64,000 bases of DNA from Candidatus Villigracilis affinis (GTDB lineage: Bacteria > Chloroflexota > Anaerolineae > Anaerolineales > Villigracilaceae): NCBI GenBank assembly GCA_016718275.1, contig JADKEA010000020.1:62001-126000 (forward strand). The letters are read 5' to 3'. Below the pieces are notes generated by a model. That model did no database searches and was not told where the DNA came from. It saw nothing but the letters and a program-made list of their open reading frames with translations. Positions 31,804 through 40,151 of this stretch are shown one piece after another. Positions within the stretch are counted from its first letter, which is position 1, and each line of letters begins with the position of its first letter. Position numbers and translations under genes: made by a program.

Positions 31804-34245
31804 ATGTTTGCGCGCGTTGCTGTTAACGTTTCTGTAATCTCCGGCCTCTTTGATTACGCCATCCCGAACGAGCTCGCCCTCCAAATTCAGGCGGGCAGTT
31901 TTGTAATTGTCCCATTTGGAAAGCAGACGGTGCAGGGGATCGTCACCGCCTTGATCGATTCTCCTGCGGTGGAGAATCCCAAACTCATCATTGACCTGCT
32001 CGACCCTGCCCCCGTTCTGACTCAGCCGCAGCTTGCTCTTGCGATGCTATTGGCTGACTCAACCCTGAATCCACTGGCCGCCATTATCAGCCTCATGCTG
32101 CCTGTGGGCTTGAGCCAGCAAGCGGATGTCAATTACGAATTACGAATTACCAATTACGAAGACAAGACCTCAACCGTCACCACTCGCTTGCTTACACTTT
32201 TGCGCGAGCGCGGACCCCTGCGCGGACGTCAGATCGATTCCCATTTCTCGCGGGTGGATTGGCGCAAAACGGCGCAGTCCCTCGTGAAAAAAGGGATTCT
32301 CACGACGAAGCACGTTTTGCCTCCGCCGCGGGTGAGATCAAAGTTCGTGCGCGTGGCCCAGTTGTCGGTTACGCCAGAAGCGGCTGAAGCGGAGATGGAT
32401 TCCCTCGGCACAAAGCAGACTCTCGCCCGTCGTCAATCCGCATTGCGTTTCCTCATCCAACAGCCTGAAGCGATCAACCTCTCATGGGTCTATGCCGAAA
32501 CAGGATGCAACCTCGCTGACTTGCAGGAACTCGAAGAGCGCGGATTGATTCGCCTGTTTGAAAACGAAATCTTCCGTGATTCGCTGGAGCGGACGAGTAA
32601 ACAGGTAGAGCAGGAAACAGGTACACAGGCTTTCGAACTCACCCCAGAGCAAACCTCTGCGCTCGAAAAAATAACGCATTCATCCTTCATCCTTCAGCCT
32701 TCATCTTTTCTTTTACATGGCGTGACTGGTTCTGGCAAAACCGAAATTTATCTTCGCGCCGCCGAAGAAACCATCAAGCGCGGAAAGCAGGCCATCATCC
32801 TCGTGCCTGAAATTGCGCTCACCCCGCAAGCGGTGCGTAGATTTTTAGCGCGCTTCCCCGGGCAGGTGGGGTTGATCCATTCAAAACTTTCAGAGGGGGA
32901 GCGGTACGATACGTGGCGGCGTGCGCGTTCGGGCAAGTTGAAGGTCATCATCGGTGCGCGTTCGGCGTTGTTTGCCCCGCTGCCGAATATCGGCCTGATC
33001 GTGGTGGATGAATGCCACGACAGTTCCTATCATCAGGGCGAGCCGCCGTTTTATAATGCCGCGACCGCCGCGCAGGAGTATGCGCGTTTGTGCGGCGCGG
33101 TGTGTGTGTTGGGTTCTGCCACGCCCACCGTGGAGCAAAGATTCGCCGCCGAAAACGGCACGCTGACAAAATTGACTCTGCCGAATCGCGTCACCGATTC
33201 TGCATTGCCGCCCGTGCAAGTGGTGGACATGCGCGAGGAACTCAAGACAGGCAATCGCGGAATCTTTTCGCGTGCGCTGGCCGAATCACTCGCTGAAACG
33301 ATCTCACGCGGCGAGCAGGCGATTTTGTTTTTGAACCGCCGCGGCACCGCCACCTACATTTTTTGCCGCGACTGCGGGTTTGTGCTCAAATGCCCCAACT
33401 GCGATACGCCGCTGACGTTGCACGTTGGAACGTTTGAACGTTCAAACGTTCCAACGTTACTTTGCCATCACTGCGGCTACACCCGCCAAAAGCCGAAGAC
33501 CTGCCCGAATTGCAGTGGAAAACAGATCCGCGAGTATGGGCTTGGCAGCGAAAAAGTGGAAGAGGAAGTGCAGGCGATGTTCCCTGGCGTGCGCACCCTG
33601 CGCTGGGACTGGGACACGACCCGTCACAAGGACGCGCATGAAATGATCCTCACGCATTTTGCCAATCATCAGGCCGATGTGCTGGTGGGGACGCAAATGC
33701 TCTCGAAGGGACTCGACCTGCCGTTGGTGACTCTCGTGGGAATCGTGCTGGCAGATGTGGGATTGAATCTGCCTGACCCGTTTGCAAGTGAAAAGGTCTT
33801 TCAAACGCTGACTCAGGTTGCTGGCCGCGCGGGGCGTTCGTCGCTGGGTGGAAAGGTGGTTTTGCAAACCTTCATGCCCGAGCATTACGCCATCCAATTT
33901 GCGGCGGGACATGACGTGAACGGATTCTACGAACGCGAGTTGGACTATCGCAAGCAGTTGGGCTATCCGCCTTTTGCAAAACTGGTGCGGTTGGAATTCC
34001 GCGATGCCGACCCGCTCAAAGCCGAATCTGATTCACAAAAAGCCGCCGATAAACTCAAGCTGCGCATTGAAACCGAAAACCGCCGCCAAACCGAATTGAT
34101 CGGCCCTGTCCCTGCCTTCTTCTCCAAAGTGGATGGAATCCACCGCTGGCAGATCATCCTGCGCGGCCCAGACCCCGCTTCACTATTGCGCGATCTAAAA
34201 TTGAGCGATTGCAGGGTGGAGGTTGATCCGATCAGTTTGTTGTGA
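31804..34245 (+). CDS. priA: Primosomal protein PriA (replication-restart helicase)
   Basis: 813 residues. N-terminal DNA-binding domain (about 1-105), Walker A GVTGSGKTEIYLRA (about 305-318), DECH box VVDECHDSSYHQGE, four zinc-binding Cys pairs (CRDCG, CPNCD, CHHCG, CPNCS at about 520-580), and helicase motifs GLGSEKVEEEV, LVGTQMLSKGLDLP and VAGRAGRSSLGG. It reloads the replisome at stalled forks. Three in-frame word repeats add loops not usual in the family: NYELRITNYE (about 110), HSSFILQPSSF (about 293) and GTFERSNVP between zinc pairs (about 541). Walker and zinc residues are intact, so function should be kept. Confidence 0.93.
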   Translation: MFARVAVNVSVISGLFDYAIPNELALQIQAGSFVIVPFGKQTVQGIVTALIDSPAVENPKLIIDLLDPAPVLTQPQLALAMLLADSTLNPLAAIISLMLPVGLSQQADVNYELRITNYEDKTSTVTTRLLTLLRERGPLRGRQIDSHFSRVDWRKTAQSLVKKGILTTKHVLPPPRVRSKFVRVAQLSVTPEAAEAEMDSLGTKQTLARRQSALRFLIQQPEAINLSWVYAETGCNLADLQELEERGLIRLFENEIFRDSLERTSKQVEQETGTQAFELTPEQTSALEKITHSSFILQPSSFLLHGVTGSGKTEIYLRAAEETIKRGKQAIILVPEIALTPQAVRRFLARFPGQVGLIHSKLSEGERYDTWRRARSGKLKVIIGARSALFAPLPNIGLIVVDECHDSSYHQGEPPFYNAATAAQEYARLCGAVCVLGSATPTVEQRFAAENGTLTKLTLPNRVTDSALPPVQVVDMREELKTGNRGIFSRALAESLAETISRGEQAILFLNRRGTATYIFCRDCGFVLKCPNCDTPLTLHVGTFERSNVPTLLCHHCGYTRQKPKTCPNCSGKQIREYGLGSEKVEEEVQAMFPGVRTLRWDWDTTRHKDAHEMILTHFANHQADVLVGTQMLSKGLDLPLVTLVGIVLADVGLNLPDPFASEKVFQTLTQVAGRAGRSSLGGKVVLQTFMPEHYAIQFAAGHDVNGFYERELDYRKQLGYPPFAKLVRLEFRDADPLKAESDSQKAADKLKLRIETENRRQTELIGPVPAFFSKVDGIHRWQIILRGPDPASLLRDLKLSDCRVEVDPISLL
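32129..32162 (+). repeat. In-frame word repeat in priA (ATTACGA type)
   Basis: Four variants of AATTACGA / ACCAATTACGA in tandem, encoding NYELRITNYE after the N-terminal domain. Confidence 0.75.
32679..32708 (+). repeat. In-frame word repeat in priA (TTCATCC type)
   Basis: TTCATCC-TTCATCC-TTCAGCC-TTCATC in tandem, encoding SSFILQPSSF directly before Walker A. The same word and peptide recur in the MDR dehydrogenase and in cydD. Confidence 0.85.
33422..33457. repeat. 36-bp perfect palindrome inside priA
   Basis: ACGTTGGAACGTTTGAAC and its exact complement adjoin with no loop. It is in frame and encodes VGTFERSNVPT in a loop between two zinc Cys pairs. Confidence 0.9.
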
Positions 34246-34585
34246 TTTAGATTGAAGATAATAACCTGAGCAATCGGGCTATGGAATGGGGGTTGAACTG
34301 AGAACGATTAATGGAGGCTCGGTGGTTTCTCCGTAGTGTCCGAAACGCGATAACAAGTTAAGATTTCTGCACTCCAAAGACATTCAGGCATTCGTGAACT
34401 CCAATTGGTCGGAGATAGGGTCTTGGACGGGGAGGTGAAAGGTTGATGTGGATGGGTTGGGGGAGGTGCATGACCAGAAACACAAGAGAATTCTTATTTT
34501 CCCCCACGCAATCTGGATTATATGAAAAAATGACTCACAGTGAAGTGGCAAATGTCACGGCTTTTGGGAGACACTGCCCCCAAAT
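34246..34585. other. 340-bp gap, no gene recognised
   Basis: Between convergent priA and the peroxidase-fusion gene. Possible reading frames have poor composition and no start signals. A small hairpin GTGAAGTGGCAAATGTCAC-like stretch is seen near 34540. I find no RNA gene or repeat here. Confidence 0.5.
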
Positions 34586-34619
34586 AAAAAGAGACAGCAA
34601 CTCGCATCACTGCCTCTTT
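34586..34619 (-). terminator. Terminator after the peroxidase/beta-helix gene
   Basis: On the minus strand AAGAGGCAGTGATGCG pairs with AGTTGCTGTCTCTT imperfectly, followed by TTTTTATTTG. Lies 24 bases after the stop; a CTTACTTTTTACTTT word run lies between. Confidence 0.65.
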
Positions 34620-34642
34620 CTTCTTTCCTCTTACTTTTTACT

Positions 34643-36889
34643 TTACCCCACCAACCCCACCACAAAATTCAACGCCCGCCAGTACAGGTTATACAACGGC
34701 GCTGGCAAATTCTTCGAAGGCAAAACAGGCGGAAAGGAGGATGAAGCGTTCGGCTCGTCGAAGCGATTGTCTGCGCCGGTGCCATCCCAAATGATATCGA
34801 AGCCCTGTCCCAGCATGTCTTTCACGAATTTATCCGCATCGTAGCCGTTGTTTTCGTAGATATTATCGTGGATGTAGTTATGCTCGGGGTTCGGACCGAC
34901 ATCGATCTCCTCTTCCGAAAAACCGATGGTCAAATTGAACACCGCCATGCCGCCCGTCTTATTTCCGCGGATGGTGTTGTTGTACACCTCCACATGGTCC
35001 GCCGCGAGAATCAACATGCCCGTCCCAGGCGGGATGAGCGAAACCGCCGTGCCAGACTTGCCAAAATTCGCGCCGTTGTTGTTTTCAACCAGGTTGTCAT
35101 GCACCTTCGTGTACATCGAAACCTTCGAAGGCAGTTGCGGCAGCAGGTCAATGAAAATTCCGATGGTGTTATCGTGGGCCACGTTGTTGTACACTTCACC
35201 GTTGACCGTGTTCTCCAACTCCACGCCGATCACGTTGCCATAGGTCAGCGTATCGCGGATGATCACATTCTCCGATTTGCCCGCATAGATCGCGGCATCG
35301 TTCATCAGCGTGCCTTCGATGCGTTCGATCAACACATCGGTACAGCGCACGGGGTACACGCCGTACACGCCTGTATTTTCAATATACATATCGTGCAGGT
35401 AAACGTTCTTCGCGCCTTCCACCAGCACACCGTTGCTTGTGAAATTCTTGACCGCAAAGAACGCCATCTCAAAATTATTTCCCGAAGCGATCACCCCATC
35501 GGCGCCCTTGCCTTCGCCTTCGATCACAGGCCACTGGCCTTCTTCATTTGGAATGCCGAAGAATTTGATATCGCTGATGTCAATGATGACATGCTCTTTG
35601 TAAATTCCATACGGCACTTCGATGGTGTCACCGGGCAGCGCCTGATCTACAACAGATTGGATGCTTTGACCTTTTTCGACCCTCAAAGTCACCGCTTCAT
35701 GCGTAGACGTTGAAACTGATTCTGTTCCCCCGGCATTCATCTGGCTGACGGTTTCGCGCGCGGGGTTTTCCACATGCGCCACCACAGGCAGACCCGAAGG
35801 CACAGATTCAGGGAACTCGGGCAGGTTGGTCTCATCGGTGAGCGCATACATGAATGCAACGAGGTCAGATTTTTCCTGCTCGGTGAGATCGAAGCCCAAA
35901 ACGTGAATATCCACATTTTCGACGCCGTCATCACGTCCGCCGCCTTTGGCATAAAAGTCCACGACTTCTTCGAGTGTGGCAAAGGCGCCGTTGTGCATGT
36001 ACGGAGCCGAGAGGGCAATGTTGCGCAGTGAAGGCGCTTTGAATGCGCCGTCCAAACTTTCACTTTCCACTTCGGCGCGGCCTGCATCATGCTCTTGTCC
36101 GGGCAGGTCGGGCACACCTGTCACCGAGAACGAGTCATCGCTGAAGGTGGGCGCGGCGTGACATTCAAAACAGCGCGTACCTGCCGAGCGGAAGGTGGCC
36201 AATCCACGGCGCTGGGCGGGGGTGAGGGCATTCACATCGCCTGCGGCGTAACGGTCAAAGGGCGAGTTGTTCGTGATGAGCGTGCGCTCAAATGCGGCGA
36301 TGGCATTTTGCACATTCGCGTACGTGACGGCATCTTTGCTTTCGAAGGCCTGCTCGAATAGCGAAACGTAGGCAGGAATCGCTTTCAGTTGAGATTCTAT
36401 TTCTTCGGGCGAACCAGCCATCTCGTCCGCGTTTGTGATCGGGGTATTCGTCTGCTCTTCGAGGGTGGCGGCTCTTCCATCCCAGAAGAAATTGGTGTTG
36501 TAGGCAACATTCCACAAACTCATTGCATTGCGCGGCAGGGTCTTGCCGTTCGCGCCGAGTGCCTGTTGCATGCCATCGCTGAAACCGAGATCGGGGTTGT
36601 GGCAGGTGGCGCAAGACATGTCATCGTTTTGAGACAAGATCGGGTCGAAGAAAAGCAGGCGGCCGAGTTCTGCTTTTTCGGGCGTGGTGGCATTTGCGTC
36701 CGTTTCATTGGTGACAGGGAAATCGCGTTGAAGTCCGCTGTAGGCAGGCTCCACACTGCTGGAACCCGCGCCCCATTTTTCGGGCGGCAATACTTCATCC
36801 TGCGGAAGCGGCGCAAATGCGGCGTACAAAATACCGATGAGCAGCAAAATGCCCAGTCCTGAAAAAATACGTTTCATCCAAACTTTCAT
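34643..36889 (-). CDS. Di-heme cytochrome c peroxidase (MauG/CcpA type) fused to a parallel beta-helix domain
   Basis: 748 residues. Signal anchor at about 5-28; then a di-heme peroxidase-like region (about 55-365) with heme sites CATCHNPDLGF (about 98) and CFECHAAPTF (about 245) and the usual ALSAPYMHNGAFATLEEVV motif; then a right-handed beta-helix of the NosD/pectate-lyase type (about 405-690) with repeated N-x-IYDN-like turns such as VYNNVAHDNTIGIFID and VEVYNNTIRGNKTGG. Peroxidase partners use H2O2 or oxidise proteins; beta-helices bind carbohydrate or metal. The fusion is unusual. Probably co-transcribed with the upstream cytochrome c. Confidence 0.85.
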   Translation of the reverse strand: MKVWMKRIFSGLGILLLIGILYAAFAPLPQDEVLPPEKWGAGSSSVEPAYSGLQRDFPVTNETDANATTPEKAELGRLLFFDPILSQNDDMSCATCHNPDLGFSDGMQQALGANGKTLPRNAMSLWNVAYNTNFFWDGRAATLEEQTNTPITNADEMAGSPEEIESQLKAIPAYVSLFEQAFESKDAVTYANVQNAIAAFERTLITNNSPFDRYAAGDVNALTPAQRRGLATFRSAGTRCFECHAAPTFSDDSFSVTGVPDLPGQEHDAGRAEVESESLDGAFKAPSLRNIALSAPYMHNGAFATLEEVVDFYAKGGGRDDGVENVDIHVLGFDLTEQEKSDLVAFMYALTDETNLPEFPESVPSGLPVVAHVENPARETVSQMNAGGTESVSTSTHEAVTLRVEKGQSIQSVVDQALPGDTIEVPYGIYKEHVIIDISDIKFFGIPNEEGQWPVIEGEGKGADGVIASGNNFEMAFFAVKNFTSNGVLVEGAKNVYLHDMYIENTGVYGVYPVRCTDVLIERIEGTLMNDAAIYAGKSENVIIRDTLTYGNVIGVELENTVNGEVYNNVAHDNTIGIFIDLLPQLPSKVSMYTKVHDNLVENNNGANFGKSGTAVSLIPPGTGMLILAADHVEVYNNTIRGNKTGGMAVFNLTIGFSEEEIDVGPNPEHNYIHDNIYENNGYDADKFVKDMLGQGFDIIWDGTGADNRFDEPNASSSFPPVLPSKNLPAPLYNLYWRALNFVVGLVG

Positions 36890-36910
36890 ACATTCTCCTC
36901 TTTTGGCTTG

Positions 36911-37282
36911 TTATTTCAGCGTCAATAAAAATGCGACCAGCGCATTCATATCTTCATTGGTGAGTTCCTTGGAAAAGTTGGTGATCATCACGTTGTTGAA
37001 TCCTTCCACTAGATAATCTCCGGGCCGAAGAATGGATAACTGAATATATTCATCTGCGGTTTGTCCCTCAACGCGGGTCTCTGCGCGGGTGGCGATTCCA
37101 TTCAGTGATGGCCCGATGATGATGGTATCAGGGACGAGGGCGTGGCAGGTGGCGCATTTGGCGTTGAAGACCTGCTGTCCCTGCAATACGAGCGGGTCTG
37201 GGGTGGGGGTGGGCTCGGCAGGTGACATGGCGGAACAAGCTGAAAGCGCGAGCGCGATCAAAATTGGAATTATTTTTTTCAT
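36911..37282 (-). CDS. Monoheme c-type cytochrome lipoprotein
   Basis: 123 residues. Lipobox ALALSACSAMS (Cys about 16) and one heme site CATCHALVPDTIIIGPSLNG (about 44). A Met ligand is plausible in NVMITNF. Its C-terminal half closely resembles the cytochrome domain that ends the large fusion at 53651 (TADEYIQLSILRP versus TAEEYLRQSIIKP). Twenty-one bases upstream of the peroxidase fusion, to which it likely passes electrons. Confidence 0.85.
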   Translation of the reverse strand: MKKIIPILIALALSACSAMSPAEPTPTPDPLVLQGQQVFNAKCATCHALVPDTIIIGPSLNGIATRAETRVEGQTADEYIQLSILRPGDYLVEGFNNVMITNFSKELTNEDMNALVAFLLTLK

Positions 37283-37356
37283 ATTTGTCCTGAATTGAGA
37301 GTTGAATTGCCCGATTATACATGCATCTTTCCTCTTTTCTCTTTCCCCATCTTTGC

Positions 37357-37362
37357 TATAAT
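37357..37362 (+). promoter_or_regulatory. Extended -10 box of the DUF6159 gene
   Basis: TGCTATAAT, 29 bases before the ATG; here a normal leader with AGGAG follows. Confidence 0.5.
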
Positions 37363-37391
37363 CAACTCAACTTTAAATAGGAGAGTGAATT

Positions 37392-38288
37392 ATGCAAAGT
37401 TTTTCGCGCGGCTGGTCTTTTCTCAAACAAGCCTGGGAGATGGCCTTCAAGGATAAGGATTTGCTCAAACCTTCGATCTATGCTCTTGTCGTTGGTATGA
37501 TCGTTTCGGTGATCGGAATCATTCCCATCGTTGGCGCGGCCATGGTCGTGGGTAATTCACAGGTCGGGAATGTCATTTTATTTGTATTGGGCGGCATTCT
37601 GGTCTTTGTGCAGTTTGTGGTCACTTATGTCTTTTCGGGCATGACCGTGCATCTGATCTACGGCTACCTCACCGAAGGCGATGGTGACATGGGCAAGGCC
37701 TGGGCCATTGTCCGCCGCGACTTCTTTGATATTCTCACTCTTGCTGCAGCATCCACGGCTGTGAATTTATTGCGCAGCCTGGCTAATCGTAACCGCAGAG
37801 GCAGTGTTGTGGGCGGCATCGCGCGCGCGGCAACAGGATTGCTCGAAGTTTTGTGGACCGAAGCCGCTTTATTGATTCTGCCCGCCATGATCATTGATGA
37901 TCTGAATCTCAAAGTCGGCATGCAGCGCATTTTGAAGATCACGAAGGAAAATCTGTTGCTGGTGGGAATCAGTACGGTGGGGGTTCGCTGGGTGACTGGG
38001 TTGATCAGCTTTGTGTTTGGTGCTCTTGGCTTCGTCATTGCTTTTGCCATTGGCGGCGGCGCGGCATATGTTTCTGGTGGCAGCACCGCGGTTTCAGTTG
38101 TGGGTATTGTCATCGGCGCGCTGATCTTCTTTACCTTTGTCATGCTGGCAAGCATCTTTAGCTCCTATACCAATACTGCTTATCACACCTGCCTGTATAT
38201 CTGGGCGCGCCAGGTTGAAACCGCCCGCGCACATGGCAGTTCTGAACAAGTCCGCGCTCCCGCTCCGTTGGCTGCAGCTTTAGCATAA
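37392..38288 (+). CDS. DUF6159 family polytopic membrane protein
   Basis: 298 residues with about six membrane helices. GWSFLKQAWEMAFKDKDLL at the N-terminus and MIIDDLNLKVGMQRILKI in the middle match the DUF6159 pattern. The C-terminal tail is Ala/Pro-rich. Function unknown. AGGAG precedes the ATG. Followed by a perfect 15-bp inverted repeat leading into a phosphoribosyltransferase gene. Confidence 0.72.
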   Translation: MQSFSRGWSFLKQAWEMAFKDKDLLKPSIYALVVGMIVSVIGIIPIVGAAMVVGNSQVGNVILFVLGGILVFVQFVVTYVFSGMTVHLIYGYLTEGDGDMGKAWAIVRRDFFDILTLAAASTAVNLLRSLANRNRRGSVVGGIARAATGLLEVLWTEAALLILPAMIIDDLNLKVGMQRILKITKENLLLVGISTVGVRWVTGLISFVFGALGFVIAFAIGGGAAYVSGGSTAVSVVGIVIGALIFFTFVMLASIFSSYTNTAYHTCLYIWARQVETARAHGSSEQVRAPAPLAAALA

Positions 38289-38296
38289 TTTATTTT

Positions 38297-38336
38297 CTTT
38301 CGTCTTTCCTCTTTCATAGTTGAGGAAAGACGAAAG
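38297..38336 (+). repeat. Perfect inverted repeat covering the next gene's ribosome-binding site
   Basis: CTTTCGTCTTTCCTC (38297-38311) pairs exactly with GAGGAAAGACGAAAG (38322-38336). The second arm contains the only Shine-Dalgarno of the phosphoribosyltransferase and ends at its ATG, so a formed hairpin would block its translation. Confidence 0.8.
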
Positions 38337-38867
38337 ATGAAAGAAGAATTCGAACACATGCAACCTGAACCCCGCCGCGAAATGGTCACATGGCAAGAGA
38401 TTGACCGTCTCATTGATTACCTGCTTCCCCAATTCAAGCGCGAATTTACCGCGATGGTGATGATCACGCGCGGCGGAATCATCCCCGGCGGTTTGCTCGC
38501 TGAAGCGATGGACATTACGCATATCCTCACAGCCGCGGTGGATTTCCCTGCCCAATCCAAGACAGAGAAATCCAGCCTGATGGTGTGGCCCGAGTTCATT
38601 CAGTTCCCCGCAGAGGATAAACTACGCGGACGTCCCACATTGATCGTGGATGACGTTTGGGGTTCCGGGCGCACGATTACGGCTGTGAAGAATCGCGTAT
38701 CCGCTGCGGGCGGTTTCGCCGAAACCTGTGTGCTGCATTTCAATCCATACCGCAATCTTTTTGGCAATGCGCGCCCTGATTATTACGCGGCGATCACCGA
38801 TGCCTATATTGTGTACCCGTGGGAAGTGAATCGCGGTACAGACAAGGTTTTACTCGGCGAGATTTGA
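38337..38867 (+). CDS. Phosphoribosyltransferase-family protein
   Basis: 176 residues. The PRPP-binding motif LIVDDVWGSGRTI (about 101-113) and the hood-region ITRGGIIPGGLLAEAM (about 43-58) define a type I PRTase, likely for a purine base or xanthine/guanine. Acidic pair DD is intact. It could also be a regulatory PRT protein. Its Shine-Dalgarno lies within the preceding hairpin. Eight bases separate it from the Crp/Fnr gene. Confidence 0.82.
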   Translation: MKEEFEHMQPEPRREMVTWQEIDRLIDYLLPQFKREFTAMVMITRGGIIPGGLLAEAMDITHILTAAVDFPAQSKTEKSSLMVWPEFIQFPAEDKLRGRPTLIVDDVWGSGRTITAVKNRVSAAGGFAETCVLHFNPYRNLFGNARPDYYAAITDAYIVYPWEVNRGTDKVLLGEI

Positions 38868-38875
38868 TTCCTTAA

Positions 38876-39553
38876 ATGAAAACGATTGAAACGCGGCACG
38901 ATATCCGTATAAAAACGTTGAAACGAAATGAATATTTCGACGATCTTCCAGAGCCTATGTTGAAGGAGATTTCGGAACACATGCACTTGCGTGAATATCA
39001 GCGTGGTGATGTGCTTTTTTGGGAAGGCGACCCATGCGACGGTTTGCACATTGTTGAGCAGGGGAGTGCGAAGATCTTTCGCCTTTCGCCGCAGGGACGG
39101 CAGTATATTGTCCGTATTTTGCAGGAAGGCGATACCTTTGCGGAGGTCCCCGCTTTTGATGGCGCTGTAAACCCCGTGAATGTGGAGGCGCTTGAAGCCT
39201 GCCGCGTGTGGGTGATCGATGGCGAGTTGTTACGTGGGTTGATTGAACAACATCCCCAATTTGCGCGGAAGGTATTGACCAATTTTGGGCGGATGCTGCG
39301 CGGGATGGTACGCATGGTCAGCGAGATGGCATTCTATCAGGTGACCCATCGCCTTGCGCGTTTGATCGCGGAGCTCCCTCAGGAAAAGTCCGCGCCGCAT
39401 TGGACACAGGAACAACTTGCGGCTAGGCTGGGAACCGTGCGCGAGGTCGTGGCGCGTTCCATGAAGGAACTCGAACGCAGCGGCGCGATCAAAGTGGAAG
39501 ACAGGCGCATCCAGATCGCGGACCAGGAAATCTTCAGCCAGTGGATGCAGTAA
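38876..39553 (+). CDS. Crp/Fnr-family transcriptional regulator
   Basis: 225 residues: cyclic-nucleotide-binding-like beta-barrel (about 20-135: YQRGDVLFWEGDPCDGLHIV, RQYIVRILQEGDTFAEVPAF) and a winged helix (about 160-215: TQEQLAARLGTVREVVARSM). There is no N-terminal Cys cluster, so it is not an O2-sensing [4Fe-4S] Fnr; a DNR- or Crp-like sensor is more likely. The recognition helix resembles Crp/DNR. Candidate regulator of the nrf and cyd promoters, which carry TGTGACAA-type sites; this is inference. Confidence 0.88.
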   Translation: MKTIETRHDIRIKTLKRNEYFDDLPEPMLKEISEHMHLREYQRGDVLFWEGDPCDGLHIVEQGSAKIFRLSPQGRQYIVRILQEGDTFAEVPAFDGAVNPVNVEALEACRVWVIDGELLRGLIEQHPQFARKVLTNFGRMLRGMVRMVSEMAFYQVTHRLARLIAELPQEKSAPHWTQEQLAARLGTVREVVARSMKELERSGAIKVEDRRIQIADQEIFSQWMQ

Positions 39554-39565
39554 GATGTATTAAAA

Positions 39566-39598
39566 TCAAAAGCGGCCTTTGCAAAAGGCCGCTTTTTT
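39566..39598. terminator. Bidirectional terminator
   Basis: AAAAGCGGCCTTT / AAAGGCCGCTTTT with loop GCA, then T-run; between convergent genes. Confidence 0.92.
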
Positions 39599-39599
39599 G

Positions 39600-40046
39600 T
39601 TACTTGAGAATTTCGAAGTTATCCACCGTAATGTAAAGCTCGTCATCCATTGCTTGCTCGATCTGGTCAATGGCAAGAATAGCGGGGAAGCCATAGGTCG
39701 GGTCGTACGTTACTTCAACCTTATCCGCTTCTGCGGATGCATCCTTTAATTGGGTAAATAGGGCATCCATGCCCGCATAGTTTTTTACGACCTCGTAAAG
39801 ACTGTCCGATGGGGTAATGATGTTTCCCTTGACCGAGGTGATGGAAACGACTTCACCGTTATTGATTTCAACGGTCATGGGCATGTCATCTCTGAATGCG
39901 CAAAAACAACTGACGAATATGTTGTAGCGATAATGCACAATGTTTGCATCCTGCCATTTGATAAGATTTTTATCGAACTCAGCGGATGCGCTTGCAGAAC
40001 AGGCGGTGAGGATGAGTGCAAGAACCAATAAGATTGTCTTTTTCAT
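39600..40046 (-). CDS. DUF6174-like lipoprotein
   Basis: 148 residues. Signal peptide with lipobox LILTACSASA (Cys about 16). The domain (about 25-148) contains HYRYNIFVSCFCAFRDDMP and DPTYGFPAILAID, the DUF6174 pattern of a small alpha/beta secreted domain. Function unknown. Start at the ATG with AAGGAG upstream. Adjacent to nrfA but separated by a terminator. Confidence 0.7.
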   Translation of the reverse strand: MKKTILLVLALILTACSASASAEFDKNLIKWQDANIVHYRYNIFVSCFCAFRDDMPMTVEINNGEVVSITSVKGNIITPSDSLYEVVKNYAGMDALFTQLKDASAEADKVEVTYDPTYGFPAILAIDQIEQAMDDELYITVDNFEILK

Positions 40047-40102
40047 TTTTTCTCCTTGAGCAATAGACGACATTATTTGATAATAAGTTCCCAGTTAAAT
40101 TA

Positions 40103-40135
40103 AAAAACTCCCCGCCATTGCTGACGGGGAGTTGA
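40103..40135 (-). terminator. Terminator after nrfA
   Basis: AACTCCCCG / CGGGGAGTT, followed on the minus strand by TTTTTTAA. Sixteen bases after the nrfA stop. Confidence 0.85.
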
Positions 40136-40151
40136 ACTGATCGAAGCAGGT

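Noticed and set aside
34443..34844. Plus-strand reading frame between priA and the peroxidase fusion
   Set aside because: Composition is unlike a protein, no ribosome site, and it runs antisense into the beta-helix domain.
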